64,000 nt of DNA from Rebecca billardiae RCC1528 (GCA_965240325.2 OZ251223.1:434001-498000), one strand, 5' to 3'. Counted from the first letter of the stretch, positions 41,439 to 53,186 are shown. Made by a program: numbers and translations. The notes: a model not told the origin generated them from the sequence alone.

Positions 41439-41488
<50 letters not shown>
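41439..41488. repeat. (AT)n microsatellite
   Basis: About 50 bp of pure AT dinucleotide follow the right terminal repeat of the preceding element after 8 bp. Confidence 0.97.
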
Positions 41489-41491
<3 letters not shown>

Positions 41492-42085
41492 TATACGTAC
41501 TACTTTTTAGAGTCTCACGAGTTTCAACTGGGTCCTGTGAGTGAGCCGGGGCCAAGATTCGAATCGGGCTAGATGTTTTTTAGATGCTATGGCGCTTCGT
41601 TCGCAGCGCGCCTTCGGTGGCGCCACAGGCCCGCGGGCCCTGACTGACGCGGACCGGGCCCGCGGAGCCGCAGCCGCCGGCGGCTTAACCGGGCTCGGCC
41701 TCGGGCGCCGGCCCGAACGTTATATATACGTGATACGTCCGCCTCGGACAATATAATAAGCACGTCAGCACGCGGTCGTGGATATTTTTTATATTCGATC
41801 AAAGCATCCGGCCGCGCTCAAGCTTTACGATCGCGGTGCAGGCTATGCTCTGCCACCAACGCCGACTTCGTGTCGACGATCGGGCACTGCCGCCGACGAA
41901 TCAGGAGACCCGCGTCGTCCTACCTGTGTCGTTAAATCATAGCTAGAATGAGTGTATGACTGCTGCTAGCTACTCTCCGGACGCAGGACCGTCGTACTTG
42001 ACTAAGTTGACACGGCTGACTGGAATTGGTGACGACGGCGCACGGGACTGTGAATGACCGTGACCGGAAGTGCTCGCGAGTAATT
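41489..42085. other. Intergenic
   Basis: No gene seen. ATTCGAATC near 41556 followed by a T run looks superficially like a pol III B box and terminator, but no tRNA cloverleaf can be drawn. Confidence 0.4.
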
Positions 42086-42779
42086 ACTACTGTCGGAGGA
42101 GTTCAAGAGCCCGAAACGACTGAGCTAAATCGGTTCGCGCGAACCGATTTAGCTCAGTCGTTTCGGGCTCTTGTGAACTCCTCCGACACAACCGTAAAGT
42201 CACCTGTTCGAATCCAGCGACCGACACGCGGGCATAAGAACTCTTGGCCTTTCAGGCGAAGCGCTTTCGACCTCGCGAGAGCCTCGCGGCTCCGGGGGGG
42301 GAATGAAAAGCGAGGAGTCGGCAAAAAGACGAACGAAATAGAGGGGAGCACAAAGGAGATGACCACGACAAAGAAAGACGACAGAAAACGAGCACGGTCC
42401 GCGACGCGCAACCTCCGGGTACAGTCAGTCGCCCGGGTCAACAACAAAGACACAAAAAGAGCCTCACAAAGCCACAGCAGTCAGCAGCAAGAAGGGCTCA
42501 CCGCCCACAAAAGACGGAGTCTCTACTGAGCCAGAGAGCACTGACGAGCACGCAGGGCGGGACACCTGGGAAAAGACCAGGCGGGGAGAGAAAAACCTCG
42601 ACAACAAATCCGTCAGAACACTGGACAGGACCACAGCCCCTCGCGGGGTGTCCAACAGGGGACTTACGGTTATGTCGGAGGAGTTCAAGAGCCCGAAACG
42701 ACTGAGCGCTAAATCGGTTCGCGCGAACCGATTTAGCTCAGTCGTTTGGCGGGCTCTTGACTACTCATCCGACAACTAC
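42086..42779. mobile_element. Short element with palindromic ends and 5-bp target duplication
   Basis: The element is 42091-42774, flanked by ACTAC at 42086-42090 and 42775-42779. Each end is a near-perfect palindrome (42091-42188 and 42673-42774) starting TGTCGGAGGAGTTCAAGAGC and ending CCGACA. Because each end is self-complementary, the ends are both direct and inverted repeats. Just inside, AACCGTAAAGTCACCTGTT (42190-42208) is inverted at 42654-42671, favouring a TIR interpretation. TG...CA ends and a 5-bp duplication would also fit a miniature LTR (TRIM-like) element. The purine-rich interior encodes nothing recognisable. Confidence 0.85.
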
Positions 42780-42980
42780 TCAGTGACAGCTGCTATATCG
42801 TCTATATATCCCGTCATCATCATCCTGCTGCTGGTTGCTTGACAGTGACGGGCGGGTGCGCGGAGCCTGCTGCTGCCACTGAGTGGTCAAGTGGGCCACC
42901 CCACACATATGAGCGGCGCCGGCATCATGAGCTGACTGATGAGGAGCGGTGCCACGGACGATGTGGCTCGGTCATGCTGC

Positions 42981-44069
42981 TCAAGGTCCATCAGTCCCGT
43001 GGCCCTTTGCTGCGACACCATATGCGTGTCCGGACGACGTTGCACTGGCTGCCGTGAGATTGTTTGAGCCCGGTGCTGCCGCGGGGTCACGCTGTTGATG
43101 ATGATCGGGTGCGAGGAATGACGCGAGGTGCGAGAAAGTGCAGACGAGCTGCGCAAAGCAGTAGCTCAGCGAGATGGCGACGACGATCAGAGCGTGCATG
43201 CGCAGGTTGGGGCCGAGATGGTGGTTGATATTGTCCGCCGGACTCGCCGTGGGCCTGAAGTGCGCGCTCAGCATGCCAACGTAGTGCATGCTGTTGACTG
43301 CGAGCGCAATGACGAGCGACGCGACCACACGCAGCGCCAGGGAGAACCACGTGAGCCCAGCGTATGCTATCTGCACGACGATGAAGAGGCCCGCGCTGGC
43401 GGCGACGAGGGCGATGAGGACGGAGGCCAAGACGATGGGCGCGTCGAACGCAAGCGTGTACGCGCCGTACATCGCGGTCATGCCCATGTAGTGCATCACG
43501 CACGCGCCGGTTGCGAGCAGCACGGACGCGAGCGCGAAGCGACCGATCGCGAACTTGCCCACGCGCGGCCTGACGCCGCAGACCTCGAGGTCGGCCGACC
43601 AGTACTGGGATGCAGAGATGTGCGCGGCGCCAGCTTTGTGACCAGCCGCGCTACCGCTCGCGCTGGCGCTCGGCGCCACGCTGTGCGAGGGCACGACCAG
43701 GTAGAAGACCAACGTGCCGATGGCAATCGCCGCGACGAGCGAGGTGATGGTGAGTGCCACGTTGTAGGTCTTGTGCACGGGCTGCCCATCGCATGTCTGC
43801 AGTTTGAGCGCCTGCATGCCCACGAAGTGCATCGCCCACACGGCGACGCCACCGATCGCCACGCCAGAGGCCAGCATGTAGGCGTGGAACGCGGCACGCA
43901 GGTGCGGCTGCCTGAGGACCGTGAACGCGTACGCGACGCTCGTGAGCGACGTGAAGGCGCCGATCGTGCTGATCACGAAGGAGAGAAAGACGAAGGAGCC
44001 GTCCCACACCTGCACGAGCTCTTGCGCCTGGCCACCTGGCGCACACACCGACGATGCCGAGGCGCCCAT
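42981..44069 (-). CDS. MHYT-domain integral membrane sensor
   Basis: 362 residues from ATG 44069, preceded in frame only by a non-ATG extension. Three membrane-embedded motifs, MHFVGM (about 80), MHYMGM (about 190) and MHYVGM (about 260), are the diagnostic signature of the MHYT domain. That domain is proposed, from bacterial proteins, to bind copper and sense O2, CO or NO. About seven hydrophobic spans surround them. Bacterial versions usually carry GGDEF/EAL or kinase domains; here the protein stops after a short Ser/Ala/His-rich tail, so any output must be through a partner. This resembles MHYT proteins seen in some fungi and protists. Confidence 0.9.
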   Translation of the reverse strand: MGASASSVCAPGGQAQELVQVWDGSFVFLSFVISTIGAFTSLTSVAYAFTVLRQPHLRAAFHAYMLASGVAIGGVAVWAMHFVGMQALKLQTCDGQPVHKTYNVALTITSLVAAIAIGTLVFYLVVPSHSVAPSASASGSAAGHKAGAAHISASQYWSADLEVCGVRPRVGKFAIGRFALASVLLATGACVMHYMGMTAMYGAYTLAFDAPIVLASVLIALVAASAGLFIVVQIAYAGLTWFSLALRVVASLVIALAVNSMHYVGMLSAHFRPTASPADNINHHLGPNLRMHALIVVAISLSYCFAQLVCTFSHLASFLAPDHHQQRDPAAAPGSNNLTAASATSSGHAYGVAAKGHGTDGP

Positions 44070-44532
44070 GATGAAGCGTGCACCTTTCGGCGTGGGTGGT
44101 GGATCCACCAAGCCGACGAATGAAAAGAGCCTGATGAATGAGTTCGTCAAAAGCAGGCGGGCCGATATTTGATGGCCTGATCACGTCGGGTATATACCGC
44201 TTACCACCTCATCCTCATCACGGGTTCTTTCAGTTGATTAATATATGCCATTCGACTTTTTTTCTCAACATCCCTTAAAAAAACGTCGCTCATACGCTAA
44301 TGAGTACATGGAAGGTACTCGCCCCTATGCTATCATAGGGGGTCGGATTGACGATCCATGTCTCTGATGAATACAAATGTGCCCACAGATGCATATCTGT
44401 AGGCGGGAACAGACTATTTCGACCTGCTCGCGAAGCGTCGTCAGTAATATCCACGGCACAACAGCTCCGATCGGTCAATCAGGGCCCGCAAATCGCATCT
44501 TCGACCCCACGCGCCCACTCGCGGCCTCAATC
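44070..44532. other. Divergent intergenic region
   Basis: Shared upstream region of the MHYT gene (minus strand) and the channel gene (plus strand). AT-rich core at 44215-44290. No other gene seen. Confidence 0.45.
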
Positions 44533-47500
44533 ATGCGCTGGGCAACGATCAAGCCCGCCCCCGAGGAGGCGGCGGGGTCGACAGAGATGGCGGCAGCGGA
44601 GAAGGCGCCTCGGAAGGGACCGAGCTCACCGCGCGACAAGGGCGGCAACGGCATCCTGCGTGCCGGCAGGCGCGGCGCGCGCGGCGGCGCCTCGCGCCGC
44701 CGCGTGACGTGGCGGCCAATCATCGTCGCGGACGACGAGGAGGAGGTGGCGGAGGACGACCGCCTGGAGTGGGACTATGCGCTGCGCGCGAAGCTGGCCG
44801 CGCGCTCGAAGCTCCTGCGCCTGCCCACCCTGCTTTTCGAGGAGGTGCTCATCCCGCTCCGGATCGCATTCCCGGTCGCGACGGTCGAGTCGGGCGCGCT
44901 CGTGGTGCTCGACCTGCTGGCTGACTGCTTCGAGCTGCTCTCGATCGAGATGGTGGTCGTACGCGCGCAGCTCCCCGCAATCATCACAGCCTCTTCGGGC
45001 GAGCTGCGCGAGTCGCGGGCGGACGACGAGAGCCGGCGTGACTACCGCGCCGCGCGCGCTGCGCTGGACTGGGCCGGCGTCATGCTCCTGCACCTCGCGC
45101 GCGTGACCTACTTCCTCGGCGGCGGCGTTGAGTTCTGGCTCGCCGTGCAGATCCTCCGCCTCGCGCGCGTGCGCGAGCTCGTGCGCTTCGTCGAGCAGCT
45201 CAACAACGACCTGGCCGTGGGCGCCTCGTTCGTCGGCCCGTTCAAGTTCTTCGTCGTGCTGCTCTCTGCGCCGCACTGGATGGCATGCCTGTGGTGGGCG
45301 GTCGCGCAGCGCGGGCGCGAGGTGCCCGAGCTGCCCTCGTGGGCGGCGCAGGTGGCCGTCGTGACGAACAACGGGGCATTCGCGCCCGAGGCGCTTGGCA
45401 ACGCGCAGAGCTACCTGCTGGCCTCGTACATGGGCTGGGCTGGGATGACAGGTGCGGCGCGCCCGTTGCAGCGCCGCGCCGCGCTCGCTCGCCGCGCCGC
45501 GCCGCGCCGCCCCTCGCTCGCCATGGCTGACGCTTGCGTCGCGCGCCGGCGGCCTGGGTGCGGTCCTGTGCTGTGTCCTCACGCGCAGCGCTCGGGTACG
45601 GCAACCTGGTGATCAGCGACCAGCTCGAGCTGCTGCTCGCCGTGCTGAGCGCGCTCGCGCAGATCGTCTTCTACGCGTTTGTGTTTGGCACTCTGCTCCA
45701 CTTCCTCATCCGCGTCGACCAGAACGTGCTGCACCACAAGATGGTGCTGCAGGCGTGCGACCGGTTCAGCAAGGAGCGCCGGCTGCCGTCCGCGCTCGCC
45801 GCGCGGCTGCGCGAGTACTACGCCTTCCAGCACCGCAAGCAGGCGGCGGGCACCGCCAAGATCTTCGCCAAGATGCCGCTCTCGATGCGCACCGACGTCG
45901 CGACCGCGCAGTACGCGCGCGAGCTCGCGCACTCGTGGCTCTTCCGCAGCTGCTCGGCGCAGCTGCGCTCCTCGCTCGTGCTGTCGCTGCGCGAGCGGTA
46001 CGTGCTGCCGAGCGAGGTGCTCTTCAGCCGGGGCGACGGGAGCACCGAGCTCCTCTGGTGCGCGGCGGGCGCGCTCAACGTGTTCAAGGGCGACAAGTAC
46101 GTCGGCGCGATCCGCTCCGACCTCGGGCCCGGCCAGCTCGTGGGCGAGATCGCCTTCCTGCTCGGCATGCAGCAGCCGCACACGGTGAAGGCGTCGGCGG
46201 GCGGCGAGGTGACGCTGATCGTGCTGAGCAAGGAGTCGTACGAGCGCGTGCTCGCCTCGTACCCAGAGGAGAAGGCGATGGTGCTCGCCACCTTCCTGCG
46301 CAAGTACGGCCTCGACCGCGAGGGCAAGGACGTGGGCGCGCTCGACGCCGAGCGCAACGGCAACCTGGACGATGACGAGCTCAGGGAGCTGAACGAGCAG
46401 AAGGCGTCGATCCAGCGCGCCATCCTTGTGCGCCACGAGCAGAGCCTCAGCGAGATGAGCACCAAGGTCGCGGCCGGCGACATCGAGGGGATGCGCGCGC
46501 TGCTCGCGCGCGGGTACGCAGTCGACACGCGCGACTTCGACTCGCGCACAGCGCTCCACCTCGCCGCGGCCTCGGGCAACAACGCGGTCGTCGCCTTCCT
46601 CGTCGAGGCCGGCGCCGACGTGAACTGCCGCGACCGCTGGGGCAGCACGCCGATGCAGCTCGCCGTGGTCGCGCAGCACGGCGTGGTGGCCGCGCACCTC
46701 GAGGCGAGCGGCGCGACGCTCGAGATGGCCGACGGCGCTGCGCTGCTGCACGCCGCCACGCGCAGCTCGGACACGCCGCGCGTGTTCATGCTGCTGCAGA
46801 ACGGCGTCGACGTGAACGCGCGCGACTACGACGGCGCGACGGCGCTGCACATCGCCGCCACGCACGGCAGCTCGCGCGTCACCGAGTTCCTCGTCAACCA
46901 CATGGCAAACGTGAACGCAGCCGACCGCTGGGGCCGCACGCCGCTCGACGAGGCCGTGCGGCATGAGCACCTGCTGGTCGCGCGGCTGCTCAGCCGGTAC
47001 TCCGCGGCGGCGGGCGAGAGCGTGCTGGCCGAGCAGCTCGCGCACGCGGCGCGCACGGCGAACCTGCCCAAGATCAAGTTCATCGTCGAGTACGGGTACG
47101 ACGTGGACTCGGTCGACTACGACGGGCGGACGGCGCTGCACATGGCCGTCGCGGCGCGCTCGCTCTCGTCCACGCACCTGCTGCTCGCGTCGATGGCCGA
47201 CCCGTCCGTGCACGACAAGTGGGGCCGCTCGCCGCTCGAGTACGCGCTCGAGGCGGACACCAAGCTCGCCGCGCTCGTCCTCATGTACGCGGACGACGCG
47301 CTCGAGGGCGACGCGGGCGCCGTCGGGCCGCAGCTCGCGGACGCGCTGCAGCGCGCGCGCCGCCAGTCCTCGCTCGCGCTGATGCAGCAGCTGCACAGCT
47401 CGCAGAAGGTGCTGGGCGCGGCGGCCAAGCAGCGCCTCGCGCTCGAGCACGAGATCCAGATCTCGCTGCAGATGACAGCGCAGACCGTGCGCACGCTCGC

Positions 47501-50500
47501 GCGCGATGAGCGCGCGGTCTACGAGCTGCTGGCCGCGCGCGCGGAGACGTGGGTGGACACGTACGGTGTGGACGACGAGGACGAGGCGGGCGGGCGCGCC
47601 GACGACGACGGGGGCCGCGACGACGACGAGGAGGAGGCGGAGCACAAGTCGACCGCCAAGGACTTTGTGCGCTGCGTGCTGCAGCTCTCGATCGCCGAGC
47701 GCGGGCTGGCAGCGCTGCGCGCCATGTACGACGAGGCGGTGCGCGGCGCGCAGAGCCCCGCGGACGAAGGCGCCGCGCTCGAGCAGATGCTGATCTCGCA
47801 TCTCGAGATCGAGCCCGCGGTGGCGCGCGCCGTCGTCGCAGAGCTGCAGGAGCGACTCGAGGCGAGCGGCTCGCCGCCAGACGACGCCATGCTGGGTGCG
47901 TGGGGCGAGAGGGGCGCCCTTGGCGGCGTGTCGCCTGTGCGGGCGGTCTCACGCTCGCACAGCGTGTTCCGCTCCACGTCCTCGGTGGGAGCCGCGGGCG
48001 GAGCCGCGCGCTCGGCGGGCAAGCTCCACGCCAGCGTCGGCTCGATCGACGAGCTGCAGCGCGAGTCGCGCGGCAGCGAGCACGACGAGCGCGGGCGTGG
48101 GCACGCGTCCGCGCTGCGCCGCCGCTCCTCGCTCACTGGGCAGGCCGTCCTCGCCATCGGCCGCGCCGGGTCGGCGGCGCGCCGCCGCGGCTCTGAGCTC
48201 GAGCGGCGGCGCAGCCGGCTGCACAGCGAGCTGCCCTTCACGCCAGACTCGCTCGGTGCGAGCGGCTTCGCGCTGCTCTTCACGAGCAAGCGCTTCGTCG
48301 AGGCGCTGCGGCACAAGATGAAGGCGGCGCAGGCCAGGGCGCCCACGCCGCCCGCCACGCCGCCACGGCCCGAGCGCGTGTCGGAAGCGTCGGACCGGAC
48401 GCCGACCGCGCAGCGGCGCCTGTCGACGGCTCCATGGCGGTGCAGCGCCGCGGCTGGCGCGGCCGCCTCGCCCGGCGCGGAGCTGCCGCCGGCTGAGGAG
48501 CAGCCCGCTGCCTCCCGCTGCTCGACGGCGCAGCCGCAGCGCAGCGCGCGCATCAGCTTCGGCAGCCCCAGCGGCCGTCGCCGAGCCTTCCTCGCCTCCG
48601 TCAGCCCGGCGACGCGCGGCAAGTTCCGCCAGTCGCGGATGAGCGCACCGGACGAAGTCGTGGCCGCTGACCTTGCGGAGGAGAGCGACGGGGCGCGCGC
48701 GCTCACGGCCGCGACCGAGGTGGCGCTCGGCGTGGGCGTGCTCGTCCGCCTGTTCCAAGTGTTTGCCAAGGGCAGCTCGGGGAGCGTGCGGCTGCGCAGC
48801 GTGCGCGCGGTGCAGCGGCAGGTCGGCGAGATGGGCGGCGCGGACGTGAAGGCACTGTACCAGCTGCTCGCGCAGGCGGCGACGGTGCCGACAACGGCCG
48901 ACAGGCCAGCCGACGTCGATCCGCCCGTGGCCGCGAGCCGCGCGCTGAGGGCCTCAGGGAGCAGCGCGCGCAGCCACAGCCGGCACAGCTCGCACGGCGT
49001 GGACTTGCCCATGTTCAGCGCGCTCGGCCCGAATCTGGACGCTCAGATCGCGGCGTCTCTGGCGATGCACGGCGAGGCTGCGCCCGCCGAGGCGGAGGCG
49101 GAGGCGGAGGCGGAGGCGGAGGCGGAGGCGGAGGCGGAGGCGGAGGCGGGGGCGGGCGCTGAGGACGAGCCGAAGCCGCTCGGCCTGACGCTGGGCGCGG
49201 ACGCGATCAGGCGTAGCCAGCAGCAGCGCTCGCGGCTCGGCGTCGGCTCGGTCAACCTCGAGCAGTTCCTACTCGCCGCGACGGTGTGGATCATGAGCGC
49301 GGCGATGCAGGAGGAGGAGGACGCGCCCGAGCTGGCGGACGGCGGCGACACCCGCGCGGGGAGCTCCGCTGCGGCTTCGGCCGCGCCGGGCGCGGTGGTG
49401 ACCAGCCTCGGCCTGAAGAAGCACGGCCTCGGCGGCGCAAGCGAGGGGAACACGGGCGGCGGCGGGCAGGACGTCGGGCCCACGCCGCTCTCGGCCGCGG
49501 CGCAGGAGCCAGGCTCGGAGGAGGGCCGGGCGGGCGTCGAGCTCTCGCGCGCGCTCGGCTCGGCCAAGGCGCGCGCCGCGCTCGCGCGAGCCATCCACAC
49601 GCGCGCCGAGACCGGCCGGCTGCGGCTGGAGGATGCTGCGGAGTCGCTGACGCTGCTCAAGCTGATCGTCCTCTCGGTCGCGACGCACGCGGACACGAGC
49701 GCCGCGGACGTGCGCCGCTGGTGCGCGGACAATCTCGAGCTCAAGCTCGAGCTCGCGGACGTTCGCGCCGGCAGGCCCGCTGAGCCGCGCGACGGCGCGC
49801 AGTCGGCCGCGGGGGACAAGGCGGAGGGCGAGGGCGATGCGCACAGCGTCGTGACGTGGGAGCGGGTGGCCGCCGCTCTGGGCGGCGGCACAGGCGACAC
49901 GGGCGTCGCCGCGCTCGGCGGCGTGGACGGCGGCCCGACGAGCCAGCCCGCCCCGGGCCTGCAGGCCGACGCGTCCGCGGCGCCCGACGCGCTCGGCTCG
50001 GGCGGCGACGGCGCGGACGAGGGCGGAGGGCGGCGCCCCTTCTACGTCCTCTCGCGCCGCGGGCCGGTGGCGCGGCGGATCCACGCGGCGTTCATCGGGC
50101 TCACGCTGGTCGACATCGTGCTCGTCCCCGTGCAGCTGTGCTTCACCGAGGTCACGCTGCGCATGCCCTCGCTCCCGGTGCTCTCGCTGTGCGTCGACGT
50201 GCTGTACTGGTGCCGCATGGGCAGCCGCTTCCTCACCTCGTACGTGAGCGCGGCGAGCGTCGAGGTGTTCGCGCCCGCGCGGATCCGCTCGCACTACCTC
50301 AACCACGGCTTCGTGCTCGACCTGCTCGCCAACTTCCCGTTCGAGCTGTTCGTCTGGGCGCTGAGCGGCCCGCCGATCGCGGCGTACATCCTGCGCGTGC
50401 CGCGGCTGCTCAACGCACGGCACACGGTGCGCGTGTACATGGCGTGGCGCGCGCGGCTCAAGGACTCGGACGTGGCGCAGGGGATCGTGCACTACCTGCT

Positions 50501-53186
50501 GGTGCTGCTGCTCGCGCTGCACCTGAGCGCGTGCGTGCTCAACCTGCTCGGGTACGACCCGCACGTCGCGGCGGAGTTCGGCACGGTCTGGACGGAGGAG
50601 TACCAGCGGCAGCGCGTGGCGGTGGGCGCGCCGAAGGGCGAGAGCGGCTCCGCGCTCGAGCTGCTGTGGGAGCACTACCTCGTCTCGCTGTTCGTGGTCG
50701 TCTCGGTGATGTCCACGCTCGGGCTGGGCGCGCTGCCGACGAACCTCGCCGAGATCGGCTTCTTCATCCTGCTGATGGTGGCGAACATGACCGTGTACGC
50801 GTGGACGGTCGGCCAGATCTCCGGCCTCGTGATGCGGCAGGACGACGACATCGTCGCGAAGCGCGCGCAGCTCGAGCTCGTGCAGTCCTTCATCAAGCAC
50901 GCGCGCGTGCCGCTCGCGCTCAAGGCGCGCATGTCCAAGTACTTCATCGCGCAGCTGCAGGCGGAGTCGCTGAGCGACGTGCGCGACGAGGACGTGTACG
51001 GCGGGCTGCCCAGCGCGCTGCAGATCGACATCGCCGCGCACACCACGCGGCCCATCATCGAGCACGCGCAGCTGCTCGGCGGCTGCTCGCGCGGCTTCTG
51101 CAGCAGGCTGGCGGCCATGCTCACGCCGCGCGCGCTCGACGCGGACATGGTGCTCTTCCGATCGGGCGAGGCGTGCCGCGAGCTGCTCTTCGTCTCGCAC
51201 GGCGCGGTGCAGGTGTACGAGGAGAGCGCCGACGGCGCCGAGCTGAGCGTGCTCGACGTGCGCGCGCGCGGCGAGCCGCTCGGCGAGCTCTCCTTTGTGT
51301 TTGGCACGCGGCACGTGTACTGCGCGCGCACGCTGCCTGGCGAGGAGACGCGCGTGCTCGTGCTCTCGGCCGACGCGTACAAGGAGCTGGTCGAGACGTT
51401 CCCGGGGCAGGAGGACGTGGTGATGGACAGCGCGATGAGCGCCGCGGACGGCGACGGCGACGGCGCGCTCACGGCGCGCTCGGGCCGCGCCTCCTCGCGC
51501 CGCGGCTCGGTCGCCGGCTCCGTGAGCGCCGACAGCGCGGCAATGGACCTGAGGTCCGTCGCCTCGGTGGACGTAGGCGGCGGTGAGGAGGCTGGCGGGG
51601 AGAGCGACATGCTGCAGACGGTGCGGGGCTCGGCACCCGACGCGCGCGCGCACGCGCGCGTCGCGCGCGCGCGCCCACTCACCCCTCGCGCGCTCCCCCC
51701 GCCCTCGGCCCTTCCCCTTCCCTCCCACCACCGCCGCCACCGCCACCGCCGCTCCGTGCCGCCGCGGTGACGCGGCGGCGCGCAGGTGGTCACGTCGGCG
51801 CGCAAGAAGCAGCGCGACCTGCAGCACATGCGGCTCTGCCTCGCGTGCGCCGCGGGCGACGTGGACAAGGTGCGCCGGGTGCTGGGCAGCAAGCACACCG
51901 ACGTCGACAGCGCCGACTTCCAGGGGCGGCGCGCGCTGCACCTCGCCGCGTCCGGCGGGCACGCGGCCGTGATCGCGCTGTTGCTCGGCCACGGCGCGAG
52001 CGTCGACGTCGAGGACGAGCGCGGAAGCACGCCGCTCCTCGACGCGCTGCGCGCGAAGCACATCGAGGCGGCGAAGCTGCTGGCCGAGCACGGCGGCACG
52101 TGCGGCTCGCGCTCGCTGTGGCAGCAGCACCTCTTCGCGATGGCGCGCGACCCGAGCGCCGGCCCCGAGCTGCTGGCGATGGGGCCGTGCGGCGTCGAGA
52201 TCAACGCCGCGGACGCGAGCAGCCGCACCGCGCTGCACGTCGCCGCGGCGGACGGCATCGCGGCGAACATCGACGTGCTGCTCAGCCTCGGCGCGTGCGT
52301 CGACGCGGTCGACGCCAACGGCGTCACGCCGCTGCAGGACGCGCTGCTCGGCGGGCACGAGGCGTGCTTTGAGCTGCTGCTCACGCGCGGCGCCGCGCTC
52401 GGCAGCCTCGACGGCGCGCGCCAGCTCAACCAAGCCGCGTACGCCGACGACACGGCGATGCTGGGCCGGCTGCTGCGGTGCAAGTGCGACGTCAACTCGA
52501 CCGACGCGTTCGGCCGCACGCCGCTGCACGTCGCCGTCTCGAGCGCGCACCAGGGCTGCGTGTACTTCCTGCTCCGCCAGCGCGGCATCGACGTGAACGC
52601 AGAGGACGCGTTCGGCCGCACGCCGCTCGACGACGCGGAGAGCCGCGGCGCCGACGAGCGCGTGCTGCTCGCGCTGCTCGAGACGCACGGCGGCGCGCGC
52701 GGGAGCCACCGGCAGCGGCTGCACGCGGCGATCGGCCAGTCCACGCAGGAGGAGGAGCGGCTCGCGGCGGACCGCGCGGCGGTGTCCGAGCGCAAGGCGG
52801 TGCTGTCGCACGCGCGCGAGCTGCACGCGTGGGCGCAGGACATGAGCGAGTCGACGAGCGCGTTCCGCGCGCGCGTGCAGGCCGCCGCGACGCACGAGCG
52901 CAAGCACGGCGCCGTCCTGTCCGAGGCGATGCCCGAGCTCTGGGACGAGGTCAAAGCGTACGCTGACCAGCTGTACGCGCACCGGAAGGCGACGCTCTCG
53001 ATCGTGCTGCCCGCGCTCGAGCGCATCGTGGAGCGGACGTCGCCGTACGCGAGCACGTCGGCAAGCACGCTCAACGACAAGGTGCGCCGCGCGCCGCAGC
53101 GGATCGGACGCCGCGCGCGCCGTTGCTGCGGCCCCGGCCCGCGCTCCGCGCGGCTCAAGGGCCCGCGCGCCGCGAATGCGGGCTGA
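44533..53186 (+). CDS. Duplicated two-pore cyclic-nucleotide-gated-like channel with two ankyrin blocks
   Basis: Proposed exons are 44533-45451, 45589-51620 and 51786-53186 (introns 137 and 165 bp, GTGCGG...GCAG), giving 2783 residues. Module 1: six-span channel domain with an Arg-containing S4-like helix (ILRLARVRELVRF), pore MTALGYGNLVIS formed across intron 1, CNBD at about 433-535 (GQLVGEIAFLLG), and ankyrin repeats at about 598-900 (DYDGATALHIAATHG). A linker of nearly 900 residues with an Ala-Glu repeat follows. Module 2: second channel domain from about 1790, pore-like VMSTLGLGALPTN near 2015, CNBD at about 2124-2244 (GEPLGELSFVFG), then ankyrin repeats at about 2322-2610 and a helical tail. 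Each module has plant AKT/SKOR-like order. Exon 2 alone spans CNBD1 to CNBD2, so the fusion is not an assembly of two gene models. Confidence 0.88.
49088..49150 (+). repeat. GAGGCG hexanucleotide minisatellite in coding sequence
   Basis: About ten tandem GCGGAG units within the channel gene encode an (Ala-Glu)n stretch in the linker between the two modules. Frame is preserved because the unit is 6 bp. Confidence 0.9.

Noticed and set aside
39653-41488. CRISPR-like array from the regularly spaced TGTATTGCC motifs
   Set aside because: Spacing and motif are irregular, the two blocks are inverted relative to each other, and they define transposon ends in a eukaryotic genome.
41500-41585. A tRNA gene ending in a T run
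   Set aside because: Only a TTCGAATC-like core and a following poly-T; no acceptor or anticodon stem can be drawn.
42125-42215. A tRNA gene
   Set aside because: A-box-like and B-box-like sequences are present but no cloverleaf forms: the D and T stems do not pair properly and the anticodon loop would be 11 nt.
45579-47801. 740-codon minus-strand frame opposite the first ankyrin block
   Set aside because: Antisense shadow of conserved CNBD and ankyrin coding sequence; no domain of its own.
44533-53186. Two adjacent channel genes rather than one
   Set aside because: The central exon stays open from CNBD1 through the linker to CNBD2 without any stop, and both flanking introns join in frame.
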